A DNA stretch of 33,140 nucleotides. It comes from Verrucomicrobiia bacterium. GTDB lineage: Bacteria; Verrucomicrobiota; Verrucomicrobiia; Verrucomicrobiales; DEV007. The DNA lies in assembly GCA_020439945.1 (NCBI GenBank), contig JAGRPB010000048.1:1-33140 (forward strand), written 5' to 3'. Position numbers and translations under genes: made by a program. Positions 7,566 through 15,634 of this stretch are shown in pieces. How positions within the stretch are numbered: the stretch's first letter is position 1; each line of letters opens with the position of its first letter. Under the pieces are notes generated by a model, which made no database searches, was not told where the DNA came from, and worked only from the letters and a program-made list of their open reading frames with translations.

Positions 7566-8957
7566 ATGCCTGACAACGATAAATGCAATAAAATTCAGAA
7601 TTTAGTCAAAAATCCATGGCTCAATGTGACGAGCCATGTGGTTGGGGCGCTGATTCTGGCCTGGTTGTTGTCGTGGTGGATGTCGGCAGGCGATCGCGAA
7701 ATTGCCTGGCAGCGAGCTTGTTACGAAGCCAATGGAGGTGATTGGGCGAAAGGTGACGAAAGGCTCTGGGAGTTCATCTACGAATTCGCCTCGCTGCCCG
7801 TGCTGATCGTCTGCGTGGCGGCGATTGCGGCTCTTGTGGCCGGATTCCGATGGGCTCGATTCCGGGCCTGGCGACGAGTGGCGTGGTTTTCACTGTCCCT
7901 GCTGCTGCTGGGGCCGGGACTGATCGCCAATCTCTGGCTGAAAGAAACCTGGGGTCGGCCGCGCCCCCGTGAAGTGACGGAGTTCGGCGGTCTGCTGCCC
8001 TACGAGGGCATTTTCGATCTGGACTTCACCGGTGTCGGGAAATCGTTCCCCTGTGGTCACGCCACCATGGGCTTCTACTTTTTCGGCGTCTACTTTCTGC
8101 TTCGTCGACGGTTTCCCATTTGGGCGGCGCTGAGTCTCCTCTTTTCACTACTGTGGGGCGGCTTGATCGGATATACCCGAATGCTCCAGGGAGGGCACTT
8201 TCCGACCGACATCGTCTGGGCGGCGGCCGTGATGTGGATTTCCGCCGCCTTGCTGTCCGGCATCTTCGGGTTCGAACAAAAGGTTCTCGATGCTCCCGGG
8301 GATTTCGCCAATCGCCGGCGCATTCCCTGGCCGGCAAAAGTGGGGGGAACGATCGCCGTTGCGATCCTGCTGCTCGCCGTGGCCCTGGCGACTCCCTACC
8401 GAGCCGTGCACGATATCGCACCCTTGGAAACCGAAGCCGGCGAGGCCGATGTCAAAGGATCCATCCGCATCGAACTGGGAGAAACCCGGATCGTGCCCTC
8501 CGACCAGTTCTACCTGCGAGGACAGGCATGGGGACACGGGCTTCCCACATCGCAATTGCCGAGTCGATGGGAGGAAAAAAACGAAGCGGACGGCATCTGG
8601 CGTTTCAAGTTTTTTCAGGATTACAGCGGTTTTTTCACCGAGATCCGACAGGACCTGGAAATCGGGATGCCTTGGGCTCGCGTCGAGTTTCTCAAATTGG
8701 ATCTCGGGCCTGGTTCTACCCGGCTGACCTTGCCCGCAGTCGGCGAGATGGTGAAAATCGAGCTGGTGATGCGCGAAGGGGCGGAAATGATCGTGATGGT
8801 CCCGCCGAACGTCGAGATCAGTTTTGAGAGCATCGAAGGAATCGATTTTTCCGGGGCGCCGGTCACCACGACCACCGATCCGGAAGGGGCCGATTACCAT
8901 TTCGTTCCCACCTCGATTTCAGGAGGGCGTGTCGTCGTCGAGCGATCCGATCAGTAG
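7566..8957 (+). CDS. PAP2-family membrane phosphatase with extra C-terminal domain
   Basis: This 463-residue inner-membrane protein has about six to seven hydrophobic segments (roughly 21-40, 77-94, 106-124, 165-180, 184-203, 216-236, 260-277). The three PAP2 motifs are complete: KETWGRPRP (126-134), SFPCGHATMG (160-169, with Cys in place of the usual Ser before Gly-His) and R205-x5-H211-x3-D215. Such enzymes remove phosphate from lipid pyrophosphates, phosphatidic acid or lipid A. After the last membrane segment comes a domain of about 180 residues, predicted mostly beta, that I do not recognise; it would face the periplasm. The DUF3108 gene begins 8 bases downstream, suggesting cotranscription. 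No Shine-Dalgarno is evident. Confidence 0.8.
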   Translation: MPDNDKCNKIQNLVKNPWLNVTSHVVGALILAWLLSWWMSAGDREIAWQRACYEANGGDWAKGDERLWEFIYEFASLPVLIVCVAAIAALVAGFRWARFRAWRRVAWFSLSLLLLGPGLIANLWLKETWGRPRPREVTEFGGLLPYEGIFDLDFTGVGKSFPCGHATMGFYFFGVYFLLRRRFPIWAALSLLFSLLWGGLIGYTRMLQGGHFPTDIVWAAAVMWISAALLSGIFGFEQKVLDAPGDFANRRRIPWPAKVGGTIAVAILLLAVALATPYRAVHDIAPLETEAGEADVKGSIRIELGETRIVPSDQFYLRGQAWGHGLPTSQLPSRWEEKNEADGIWRFKFFQDYSGFFTEIRQDLEIGMPWARVEFLKLDLGPGSTRLTLPAVGEMVKIELVMREGAEMIVMVPPNVEISFESIEGIDFSGAPVTTTTDPEGADYHFVPTSISGGRVVVERSDQ

Positions 8958-8964
8958 TTGAAAA

Positions 8965-10044
8965 ATGGCCATCGCAGTCGAATCGGAAACCTTGGGCCGC
9001 AAAGTTTCGGTTGGCGCGGTGGCCGGTTTGATGGCTTTTTCAAGCACTGGCATGGTGTTTCAGAAGCAAGAATTGGCCGAATCTAGGGCTCACCCCCTCG
9101 TCGCGAAATTGCGATGCGTTGACATTTTCGTCACGGCGGCGATCGCTTTGGCCACCGGGGTGAATGCGGTTGCCGAAGATGCCCCGCCGGCGCCGGAGGC
9201 ACTCGATTGGATCGACGAGATCACCCACGTCCCACCGGGCGAATACCGAGACCTGCGTCCGGTGCGGATCGATTTCGGACTCAGTTGGAACAACGTTCTC
9301 AACGCCGGCGAACTGGCGGTCATCCTGGAAGATGCTCCCGAACCGTCCACGGGCAATTGGATCGGGCGCGCCGAAGGGCGCAGCAATGGGCTGGCGCGGG
9401 CGTTGTGGCCCTATGATGTCGAAGCCACGTCACAGATCGATCGGCAGACGCTCCGTCCCGCGCTTTTTGAACTGACGGAAACAGAGCGGGACAAGCTCTA
9501 CAGCTACCGACTCGAATTCGAACCCGCCAAGGTCCGCACCCATACGGTGGTGATGCCCAAGCCGGAAAAAGGGGATGCGACCGTGGCTGTGCCGGAGGTG
9601 AAAGAGAGCGTCTATCGCTATCAGGCCATCCAGGACATCCTCTCCACCGCCCTCTATCTCCGCAGCATGCCGCTCGCCAAAGGCGACAAGGTGAAGATGC
9701 TCGTGTCGCCATTCAATCGACCCTACTACACCGAGTTCACTTCCGTCGGCACCGAGAAACGAAAGGTGAAAGGCGAGAAATACGACACCATTCGGCTCGA
9801 TGTGAACATCCGGAAAGTGAATCACGACCAGACGTTGCAGGACTACGAGAAGATGAAGGAGGCCACCATCTGGCTGAGCCAGGACGACTACCGTCTGCCG
9901 GTGGAAATCCACGCGGACATCTTCGTCGGTTTCGTCTCTGCCCGGGCGACGAATCGCGAATGGCTGGATGGCAACCAGAAACCGGACGATACCGGCGGCT
10001 CGAAAGCGGGCGGCGGTTTTTTCCGAAAGCTGGGCGGAAAATAG
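8965..10044 (+). CDS. DUF3108-like exported protein
   Basis: Up to 359 residues. The part after residue 70 resembles DUF3108 envelope proteins: a beta-rich sequence with segments such as KGDKVKMLVSPFNRPYYTEF and IWLSQDDYRLPVEIHADIFVGFVSA near the C-terminus. The function of the family is not established. The start is doubtful. The best signal-peptide-like stretch (about residues 50-70, CVDIFVTAAIALATGVNAVAED) lies well inside the frame, and a TTG at 9109 would place it at the N-terminus. The ATG at 8965, 8 bases after the PAP2 stop, gives a long unexplained N-terminal extension. Position suggests translation coupled to the phosphatase gene. A Gly/Lys-rich tail ends the protein. Confidence 0.65.
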   Translation: MAIAVESETLGRKVSVGAVAGLMAFSSTGMVFQKQELAESRAHPLVAKLRCVDIFVTAAIALATGVNAVAEDAPPAPEALDWIDEITHVPPGEYRDLRPVRIDFGLSWNNVLNAGELAVILEDAPEPSTGNWIGRAEGRSNGLARALWPYDVEATSQIDRQTLRPALFELTETERDKLYSYRLEFEPAKVRTHTVVMPKPEKGDATVAVPEVKESVYRYQAIQDILSTALYLRSMPLAKGDKVKMLVSPFNRPYYTEFTSVGTEKRKVKGEKYDTIRLDVNIRKVNHDQTLQDYEKMKEATIWLSQDDYRLPVEIHADIFVGFVSARATNREWLDGNQKPDDTGGSKAGGGFFRKLGGK

Positions 10045-10066
10045 AATCCGTAGTGCCGCAAGCCCG

Positions 10067-11560
10067 TCAGGCCGCGCCCGCGAGTTTGCGGAGCGTCTCG
10101 CCGGTGACGGGATTCTCGAGGCAGGGGTCTCCCTGGATGGTCGCGTAGTTGAGCAGCGCCTTGGCGAGTCTTTTGACCGTGTCGGACTGGTCCGGGTGAT
10201 CGAGATGATTGATCAACTCGTCGGGATCCGCCTCGAGATCGAGCAACCAGGGATCGTCCTGGTTTGAGAGGATCAACTTGTGTCGCGAGGTCACGGCGCC
10301 GAACCAGCCGGTCTTGCTGCCCGGTGCGCTGGTGCCTCGGAAAAAGGTGAGATCCTCATCCTCTCCGGCCTGTTTCTCCGCTCGGAACCAGGGGGCCAGG
10401 TTGCGACCGGCGACTTCGGACTCGTGAGACACTCCCGCCAACGACAGGATCGTCGGCAGAAAATCCGTCGTGTTCATCGCCGCATCGATCCGGCCGCCTT
10501 TCTCGATGGCGCCCGGACCACGAATCACGAAGGGAACCTTTGCGGACGCTTCCAGCGGGATTCCCTTGTTCTGACGATGATGCTCGCCACGCATGTCGCC
10601 GTGGTCGGCGGTGAAAACCACGATCGTGTTCTCAAACAGGTCGCGTTCCTTCAACGCGGCCACCAAACGCCCGACATTGTCGTCGATGCATTTGATCATG
10701 CCGTGATAGCTCGCCATTTTCCACGGACACTTCGCCTGCGGTTTCGCCCACGACGGCGCCGAGGCCGCGTCCTTGCCATAGGTCCGCGGCTTTTTCACCA
10801 CCGAGTCATCGTAGAGCGTGTCGTAGGGCGCGCGAACCGTATCCGGACCGTGGGGATCGGGAATGGCCACCATGTAGCAGAAAGGTTCCGCCTTGTGGTC
10901 GTCGATGAATTCGATCGTTCGATCGACCAGCCAATCCGTGGCAAAGGAGGTTTCGTCAGCGCCCTCGACGGAATAGGTGGGGTGATCCTTCGCGTCCCGG
11001 GCTTTGACCCGCGGTCCGTCGTCGGTGATCTCGAATTGCTTCCAGTGGCCGCGATTGAACATGAAGCGATTATCATCGAATCCGAATCGGCGCTGCGGTT
11101 CCCATTCCGGTTTGCCATCTCCATCCAGATGCCATTTGCCGGAGTAACCGGTGGCATAACCGGCCTTTGCGAACGCGTGGGCAAACGTGACGACCTCGTC
11201 CGCCATCGGCACGTTGTTGTTCGTCACCGGCGTGTTCTGCGGGTAGTGCCCGGTCATGAAGGAAGAGCGGGAAGGGGAACAGACCGGAGTCGCGGCGTAG
11301 AACTTGGTGCAAAGGGTTCCCTCACCGGCGAGCGCGTCGATGTGCGGCGTGTCGCAAACCGCCTGAGGTCCCCACATCAGCGCCTGTTCCGGTGACAGCG
11401 TTTCGCGGTAACAACCGAGCGTTCGGAAATTCAGTTCGTCGCAATGAATGATGAGGAGATTCGGACGCTTCCCGGTTTCGGCCGCGACCTTGGCGGAAGA
11501 AAACGAACCGGCGGCAAGCGCGGCGCCGGAAGTGGAGAGGAACTGACGACGTTTCATCAT
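10067..11560 (-). CDS. Tat-exported type I sulfatase
   Basis: This 497-residue arylsulfatase-family hydrolase is likely to remove sulfate esters from polysaccharides outside the cytoplasm. The N-terminus MMKRRQFLSTSGAALAAG is a Tat-type signal. The formylglycine motif is canonical, CSPSR at 94-98, so it needs oxidation of C94 by a sulfatase-maturating enzyme; none is encoded here. Metal-site segments HCDEL (39-43) and TADHGD with a following GEH fit the alkaline-phosphatase superfamily. Sequential ATGs at 11560 and 11557 are both possible; a longer frame to 11632 begins upstream of the signal peptide and is rejected. Sulfatases are abundant in many Verrucomicrobiota. No glycoside hydrolase lies beside it to indicate the polymer. 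Confidence 0.87.
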   Translation of the reverse strand: MMKRRQFLSTSGAALAAGSFSSAKVAAETGKRPNLLIIHCDELNFRTLGCYRETLSPEQALMWGPQAVCDTPHIDALAGEGTLCTKFYAATPVCSPSRSSFMTGHYPQNTPVTNNNVPMADEVVTFAHAFAKAGYATGYSGKWHLDGDGKPEWEPQRRFGFDDNRFMFNRGHWKQFEITDDGPRVKARDAKDHPTYSVEGADETSFATDWLVDRTIEFIDDHKAEPFCYMVAIPDPHGPDTVRAPYDTLYDDSVVKKPRTYGKDAASAPSWAKPQAKCPWKMASYHGMIKCIDDNVGRLVAALKERDLFENTIVVFTADHGDMRGEHHRQNKGIPLEASAKVPFVIRGPGAIEKGGRIDAAMNTTDFLPTILSLAGVSHESEVAGRNLAPWFRAEKQAGEDEDLTFFRGTSAPGSKTGWFGAVTSRHKLILSNQDDPWLLDLEADPDELINHLDHPDQSDTVKRLAKALLNYATIQGDPCLENPVTGETLRKLAGAA

Positions 11561-11613
11561 GGGGAGAGTTTTTCGCTTCAATCGGGAGAATCCGGCTGAG
11601 ATTGGTGCAGGAC

Positions 11614-11660
11614 GTGCCTCTTGTCGAGGCAACAGGGTTGAGTCCGGAACTCAACAGGGT
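11614..11660. repeat. AACAGGGTT-type dispersed repeat with hairpins
   Basis: Upstream of the sulfatase gene lie a small hairpin (GCCTC-ttgt-CGAGGC region) and a 7-bp stem, GTTGAGT-CCGGA-ACTCAAC at 11637-11655. GAGGCAACAGGGTTGA at 11626-11641 recurs exactly at 25564-25579. Related CAACAGGGT words occur again at 11653 and in the gap near 15569. Confidence 0.6.
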
Positions 11661-11734
11661 TTGACGAAATGACTCGACAGGCGCATTCTCTTTGGCTTTC
11701 TTAAGTATCGTTTGCGAGCTATTCGTTCAGTGTC

Positions 11735-12136
11735 ATGAAAACCATCACGAACCTCCTCGCCGCCGGTTTGCTCACCTGCTTCGGCGCTTTCTCATTCTCC
11801 GGTTGCGCGGTCCTGCTGATTGGCGCCGCGGTGGGAACGGCGGTTTATCTGGAAGGGGAACTGGAATCGCATCTCAGTACCGACATTCACGGCGCGATCG
11901 ATGCCACCAATGTCGCCGCCCAGCAACTGGGCCTTCGACCCGTCAGTCGTACCGGCGATGCCAGTGAAGCCCTCATGATCGCCACCGATTCCGAGGAGCG
12001 AAAAATCCGGATCAAGCTGACTCCCGACGAGATGAACAATCGGATCACCAAGGTGAAGATCCGGGTCGGCGTTGGTGGTGATGAGGACGCTTCCCGCCGC
12101 ATCCTGGCCGCGATCGAGCGGAATGTCGGGCGTTAG
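11735..12136 (+). CDS. DUF3568-type small lipoprotein
   Basis: 133 residues with an N-terminal lipoprotein signal: basic MKTITN, a hydrophobic core and the lipobox FSGC with the lipidated Cys near residue 24. It is followed by a hydrophobic AVLLIGAAVGTAVYLEGELE segment and a charged domain ending KVKIRVGVGGDEDASRRILAAIERNV. This layout matches the DUF3568 family, small envelope lipoproteins of unknown function that are common in Verrucomicrobiota and Chlamydiota relatives. A loose TATTCG -10-like box lies about 9 bases before the ATG. The gene is monocistronic and divergent from the sulfatase. Confidence 0.7.
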   Translation: MKTITNLLAAGLLTCFGAFSFSGCAVLLIGAAVGTAVYLEGELESHLSTDIHGAIDATNVAAQQLGLRPVSRTGDASEALMIATDSEERKIRIKLTPDEMNNRITKVKIRVGVGGDEDASRRILAAIERNVGR

Positions 12137-12153
12137 GCAAAAGGAACTGGCGG

Positions 12154-12687
12154 TCAGGCCGGCCGCACCAGTGAAATCTCGACCATCAGATCGTGGGCGA
12201 TCGCCTCGAGATCTTCGCGCAGGGCGTCCAGGTCCGCCGAGGTCGGGGCGGTGAGACTGGCCTGGGTCTTGAACAGAATTTCCCCCGACCACGGGGCGCT
12301 CTCACATTCGGTGGTCAATTCCTCCACGTTGATCTGGTGCGCGGCCAGGATGCGCGAGATCTCCCGGACGATTCCGGTGCGATCCTGACCGATCAGTTCG
12401 AGCTTCAGCAGGTTCTTTCCACTCGCCGGTGCGGCCGCCGCGCTTTCCTCCCGGGTGACCATCACCTGCAGGGCGTCGCCGACGGACGCCTCCAGAGCGG
12501 TTTTCAGATTCTCGGCCTCATCGTTGCCGCCAATGGTGACCTGCAACATCCCGGCGAACTGTCCTCCGAGATGGGCCATGCGGCTGCGAGTCCAGTTGCC
12601 GCCGTGTTCGTTGATGGTGCGGGCGAGGGATTCGACCAAGCCGGGACGATCCGGCCCGATCACGGTGATGACCAGGGTGGCGGGCAT
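12154..12687 (-). CDS. Double-ACT-domain protein, GcvR-like
   Basis: 177 residues made of two ACT domains, about 3-80 and 92-175. The first begins TLVITVIGPDRPGLVESLA and the second LLKLELIGQDRTGIVREIS; both have the DRPG/DRTG loop typical of amino-acid-sensing ACT modules. The arrangement equals GcvR, the glycine-cleavage repressor accessory protein, but there is no DNA-binding domain and no gcvA or gcv genes are present. The protein could sense an amino acid in another context. It lies 18 bases downstream of aat on the same strand, so the two probably share a transcript. Confidence 0.75.
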   Translation of the reverse strand: MPATLVITVIGPDRPGLVESLARTINEHGGNWTRSRMAHLGGQFAGMLQVTIGGNDEAENLKTALEASVGDALQVMVTREESAAAAPASGKNLLKLELIGQDRTGIVREISRILAAHQINVEELTTECESAPWSGEILFKTQASLTAPTSADLDALREDLEAIAHDLMVEISLVRPA

Positions 12688-12705
12688 GGGGGGAGAAAGG
12701 TTTCT

Positions 12706-13305
12706 TCAAAAGGTCGCGTCGACAGCCAGAGCGTGATCGAGCTGAGCCAGGTAGTCGTCGCGGGGAATTTCGCGGCATCCGAAACGTGCCAGATGCGGCG
12801 TCGACCATTGCGTGTCCAGCAGGGCAAAACCGCGCGCTCGCAGATGGTTCACCAGCGCGACGAGCGCGATCTTCGACGCATCGGTTTCGCGGCTGAACAT
12901 GGATTCGCCAAAAAAGGCGCCACCGATGGCCACCCCGTAGAGCCCTCCCACCAGTCGATTCCCGTTCCAGCACTCCACCGAATGCGCGTAGCCGAGTTCG
13001 AACAGTTTCTCGTAGCTGGTGCGAATGCGTTGGCTGATCCAGGTGGTATCGCGCAGCGCGCAGCCACGGATCACTTCACCGAAGGCGGTGTCGAAATGAA
13101 TCTCGAACGGCGCCTTCTTGACGGTTCGGGCCAGGCTTTTCGGAATGTGGAACTCTTCGAGCGGAATGACGCCCCGTGGATCGGGCGAAAACCAGCCGAT
13201 TTCCCCGCGATGATCGAGGGACATCGGAAACAGGCCGCCCCGGTAGGCGGCCAAGAGCAGGGCCGGCCGGATGTAACCTTCGGCGGTGAAAATCGATTCG
13301 GCCAT
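12706..13305 (-). CDS. aat: Leucyl/phenylalanyl-tRNA--protein transferase
   Basis: This 199-residue cytoplasmic enzyme transfers Leu or Phe from aminoacyl-tRNA to N-terminal Arg/Lys of proteins, creating N-degrons for ClpAP. The family pattern is clear: YRGGLFPMS near the N-terminus, GWFSPDPRGVIPL (36-48), the core GGLYGVAIGGAFFGESMFS around 120-140, and the C-terminal LLDTQWSTPHLARFG. Length is slightly shorter than the E. coli protein (234) but covers the whole conserved region. It is the first gene of a probable two-gene unit with the ACT-domain protein. Confidence 0.9.
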   Translation of the reverse strand: MAESIFTAEGYIRPALLLAAYRGGLFPMSLDHRGEIGWFSPDPRGVIPLEEFHIPKSLARTVKKAPFEIHFDTAFGEVIRGCALRDTTWISQRIRTSYEKLFELGYAHSVECWNGNRLVGGLYGVAIGGAFFGESMFSRETDASKIALVALVNHLRARGFALLDTQWSTPHLARFGCREIPRDDYLAQLDHALAVDATF

Positions 13306-13390
13306 GAGAGACGAGAGCCCAAACGGAACTCGTGTCCGACTCTAGGCGGGAAGTCGGGATTCGGCAATACCGGATTTGGCGGTCACCACT

Positions 13391-14515
13391 CTATCCGATG
13401 GCCGAATTTGAGGCGGGACGAAAGAAGCGGAAGCACCAGATGAGGTAGCCGAGAATCGGTAACGCGGAGACGAGCATGATGATGATCGATCGGGGACTCT
13501 GCCAAGTGCCTTGAATCGAGTTGAGACTTTGATCGATCAATTCTTCCGGCATTCCCATCTGTTCGTAGATCACCTGGTAGTCCGCATTGAGCGTGGTCAA
13601 AATGGTGGAAACGATGCCCGCAACCACGAGGACAACCAAGGCAGCCCAAGCCGTAATCTTCAGGCGATAGAGTCCCCAGGCGATTCCGAACAGGGCCAGG
13701 GCGATCACCGCCCAAATGACATAGATGGAAGAACCGACAAAGATGTGACCGAACAGCGGCAACGCGCCGAGAAAGGGCGACGTCCCCGTGAAAACAGCTA
13801 TGAGGATGCAGGCGAAGACGAGACAAAGAATCGGAATGGGGCAGCGATCCGTCCATCTCGGTTTTCGATCGGCGTATTCGAGTGTCAATGCCACGTCGCG
13901 ATGCCAATTCAGCCAGAGAATCAGGGCGGGAAGAGCGATTCCGAAAACAAAGATAAACGCCATTCCGACCACCATTATGATACCGAACATCTGGCTGCCC
14001 GATGGCGCTCCGGCACCCGCCTCCGCCATCTGCTCCCGCATGTCTTGTTGCATCGGTCCGGAAAAAATCACGAGTGAGGCCATGTAGACCAGGCCGATGT
14101 AAAGCCAAGATCCGGAAAGAAATATCGCCAGCGGACGCGACCATCGCTTCAGGAAAATCGAGCCATAGGCGGCAACGAGGAAGATCAGACTCACGGCGGT
14201 GAAGGTCAGTCCCGCTACCCACATCAACCGGGTCAGGTAGTCATTCATCGAATCCAGGTCGGGGACCGCGGCGGATCCGGTGGGCGCACCGGGTGTGGCA
14301 GTGACCGTGGTGGACGAAGAATAGGTCGAAACACTTTTCAGTGTCCAGGGAACCACGACCAGGTACAACACCGCTCCCAGTCCGAAAAGACACCCCAGTA
14401 GCCCAAGGGTGATTCCCGAAGCCATCAATCTTCCCCTTCGCGGCTCATGACCCACCGGGAAGTCGAAGGGCTCTTGAGCGACGGCCTGATTTGCTTCGTA
14501 TTGTTCGTTCACCAA
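13391..14515 (-). CDS. Polytopic membrane protein of unknown function
   Basis: 374 residues with a cytoplasmic-type N-terminus of about 30 residues. About eight hydrophobic segments follow (near 32-56, 96-118, 126-150, 180-207, 228-250, 255-277, 285-306, 345-362). A Ser/Thr/Pro-rich loop sits at about 60-85 between the first two. I recognise no catalytic or transporter motif. It is monocistronic, with the aat gene 85 bases downstream on the same strand and a DUF1080 gene divergent upstream. Codon use and GC are like the neighbours, so it looks native. The function cannot be assigned. Confidence 0.7.
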   Translation of the reverse strand: MVNEQYEANQAVAQEPFDFPVGHEPRRGRLMASGITLGLLGCLFGLGAVLYLVVVPWTLKSVSTYSSSTTVTATPGAPTGSAAVPDLDSMNDYLTRLMWVAGLTFTAVSLIFLVAAYGSIFLKRWSRPLAIFLSGSWLYIGLVYMASLVIFSGPMQQDMREQMAEAGAGAPSGSQMFGIIMVVGMAFIFVFGIALPALILWLNWHRDVALTLEYADRKPRWTDRCPIPILCLVFACILIAVFTGTSPFLGALPLFGHIFVGSSIYVIWAVIALALFGIAWGLYRLKITAWAALVVLVVAGIVSTILTTLNADYQVIYEQMGMPEELIDQSLNSIQGTWQSPRSIIIMLVSALPILGYLIWCFRFFRPASNSAIG

Positions 14516-14672
14516 TCATCAAGTTAGCCAACGGATCAGCAAAATGTAAATTCAGAAAATGGGCTTGGTTTTCGGGCTGCGGGGATGGCGATTGCGTCAT
14601 TGCGTGGCGCGGGGATGCGTGTCAGGCTCTCGACCCGACCCAGCCCGGGTCTTTCCCTTCAGATTATCTGCC

Positions 14673-15509
14673 ATGAGCAAAACCTTCCAGATCACTACCG
14701 CCCTCGCGGCGGGCCTGACGGTCCTGTTCGCGGGGGTGTCCGCCCACGCCGCCGACGAAAAGGAACACCCCACCGGTTACACCGACACGCCGATGCTGCC
14801 CGACGGCAAATGGCGCGTCCATGATGACACCCGGCCTCGTCCGGAGGTCGTCACTCCCGGCGAAACCGCCGCCGATCCGCCATCCGATGCCATCGTGCTT
14901 TTCGATGGCAAGAACATGGATCAGTGGGTCATGGAAAAGGACGACCTGCCGTGCGACTGGATCGTCAAAGACGGCTACGTCGAAGTTCCGCCGAAAGGCA
15001 CCGGAGCGGGTGGCTACATCAAGACGAAGAAGGAATTCACCGACGTGCAGTTGCACATCGAGTGGGCATCGCCCGCCGAAGTGGTCAGCAATTCCCAGGG
15101 CCGCGGCAACTCGGGGATTTTCTTCCTCGGTGCCTACGAACTCCAGGTGCTCGACAGCTACGACAACAAGTCGTATGCCGACGGTCAGGCCAGCGCGCTC
15201 TATGGCTGGAAGCCGCCGTTGGTGAACGCCTGCCGCAAGCCCGGCGAATGGCAGACCTACGATGTCATCTACGAGGCCCCGAAATTCGACGAAGACGGCA
15301 AGCTGCTGAAGAAGGCTTACATTACCGTCATTCACAACGGCGTGGTGACCCAGAATCACCAGGCCTACCTCGGGCCCACCGGGCACAAACAGGTCGCCAA
15401 CTATGACAAGGTCCTCGAAAAAGGACCGCTGAAACTGCAGAATCACGGCAATCCGGTCCGCTACCGCAACATCTGGGTTCGCGAACTGGCTCTCGATTCC
15501 AACGATTGA
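14673..15509 (+). CDS. DUF1080 (3-keto-disaccharide hydrolase-type) secreted protein
   Basis: 278 residues with a signal peptide (1-27, ending AHA-AD). A short N-terminal segment GYTDTPMLPDGKWRVHD precedes the DUF1080 lectin-like beta sandwich (about 70-278). Typical patterns are VLFDGKNMDQWV, GRGNSGIFFLGAYELQVLDSY and the C-terminal PLKLQNHGNPVRYRNIWVREL. Members of this concanavalin-like family include 3-keto-glycoside hydrolases and are expanded in Verrucomicrobiota and Planctomycetota. The ATG at 14673 is chosen because it directly precedes the signal peptide; an upstream frame from 14559 lacks family similarity. The gene is single and followed by a hairpin terminator. Confidence 0.82.
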   Translation: MSKTFQITTALAAGLTVLFAGVSAHAADEKEHPTGYTDTPMLPDGKWRVHDDTRPRPEVVTPGETAADPPSDAIVLFDGKNMDQWVMEKDDLPCDWIVKDGYVEVPPKGTGAGGYIKTKKEFTDVQLHIEWASPAEVVSNSQGRGNSGIFFLGAYELQVLDSYDNKSYADGQASALYGWKPPLVNACRKPGEWQTYDVIYEAPKFDEDGKLLKKAYITVIHNGVVTQNHQAYLGPTGHKQVANYDKVLEKGPLKLQNHGNPVRYRNIWVRELALDSND

Positions 15510-15567
15510 TCGGATTCACACCCGAGAGGGTTGCCTCGGCGACCTGACAGGGTTGCATGCCACTCTC

Positions 15568-15600
15568 AACAGGGTCAGGCCGATGGCTTGACCCTGTTTG
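15568..15600 (+). terminator. Hairpin terminator after the DUF1080 gene
   Basis: AACAGGGTCA (15568-15577) pairs perfectly with TGACCCTGTT (15589-15598), leaving an 11-base loop. The following T content is short, so it could be a weak intrinsic terminator. The left arm belongs to the dispersed CAACAGGGT repeat family: ACAGGGTCAGG at 15569-15579 recurs at 25548-25558. Confidence 0.5.
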
Positions 15601-15634
15601 CTTTCCGGGACGGGACCGCTAGAGTCACGAGTCG

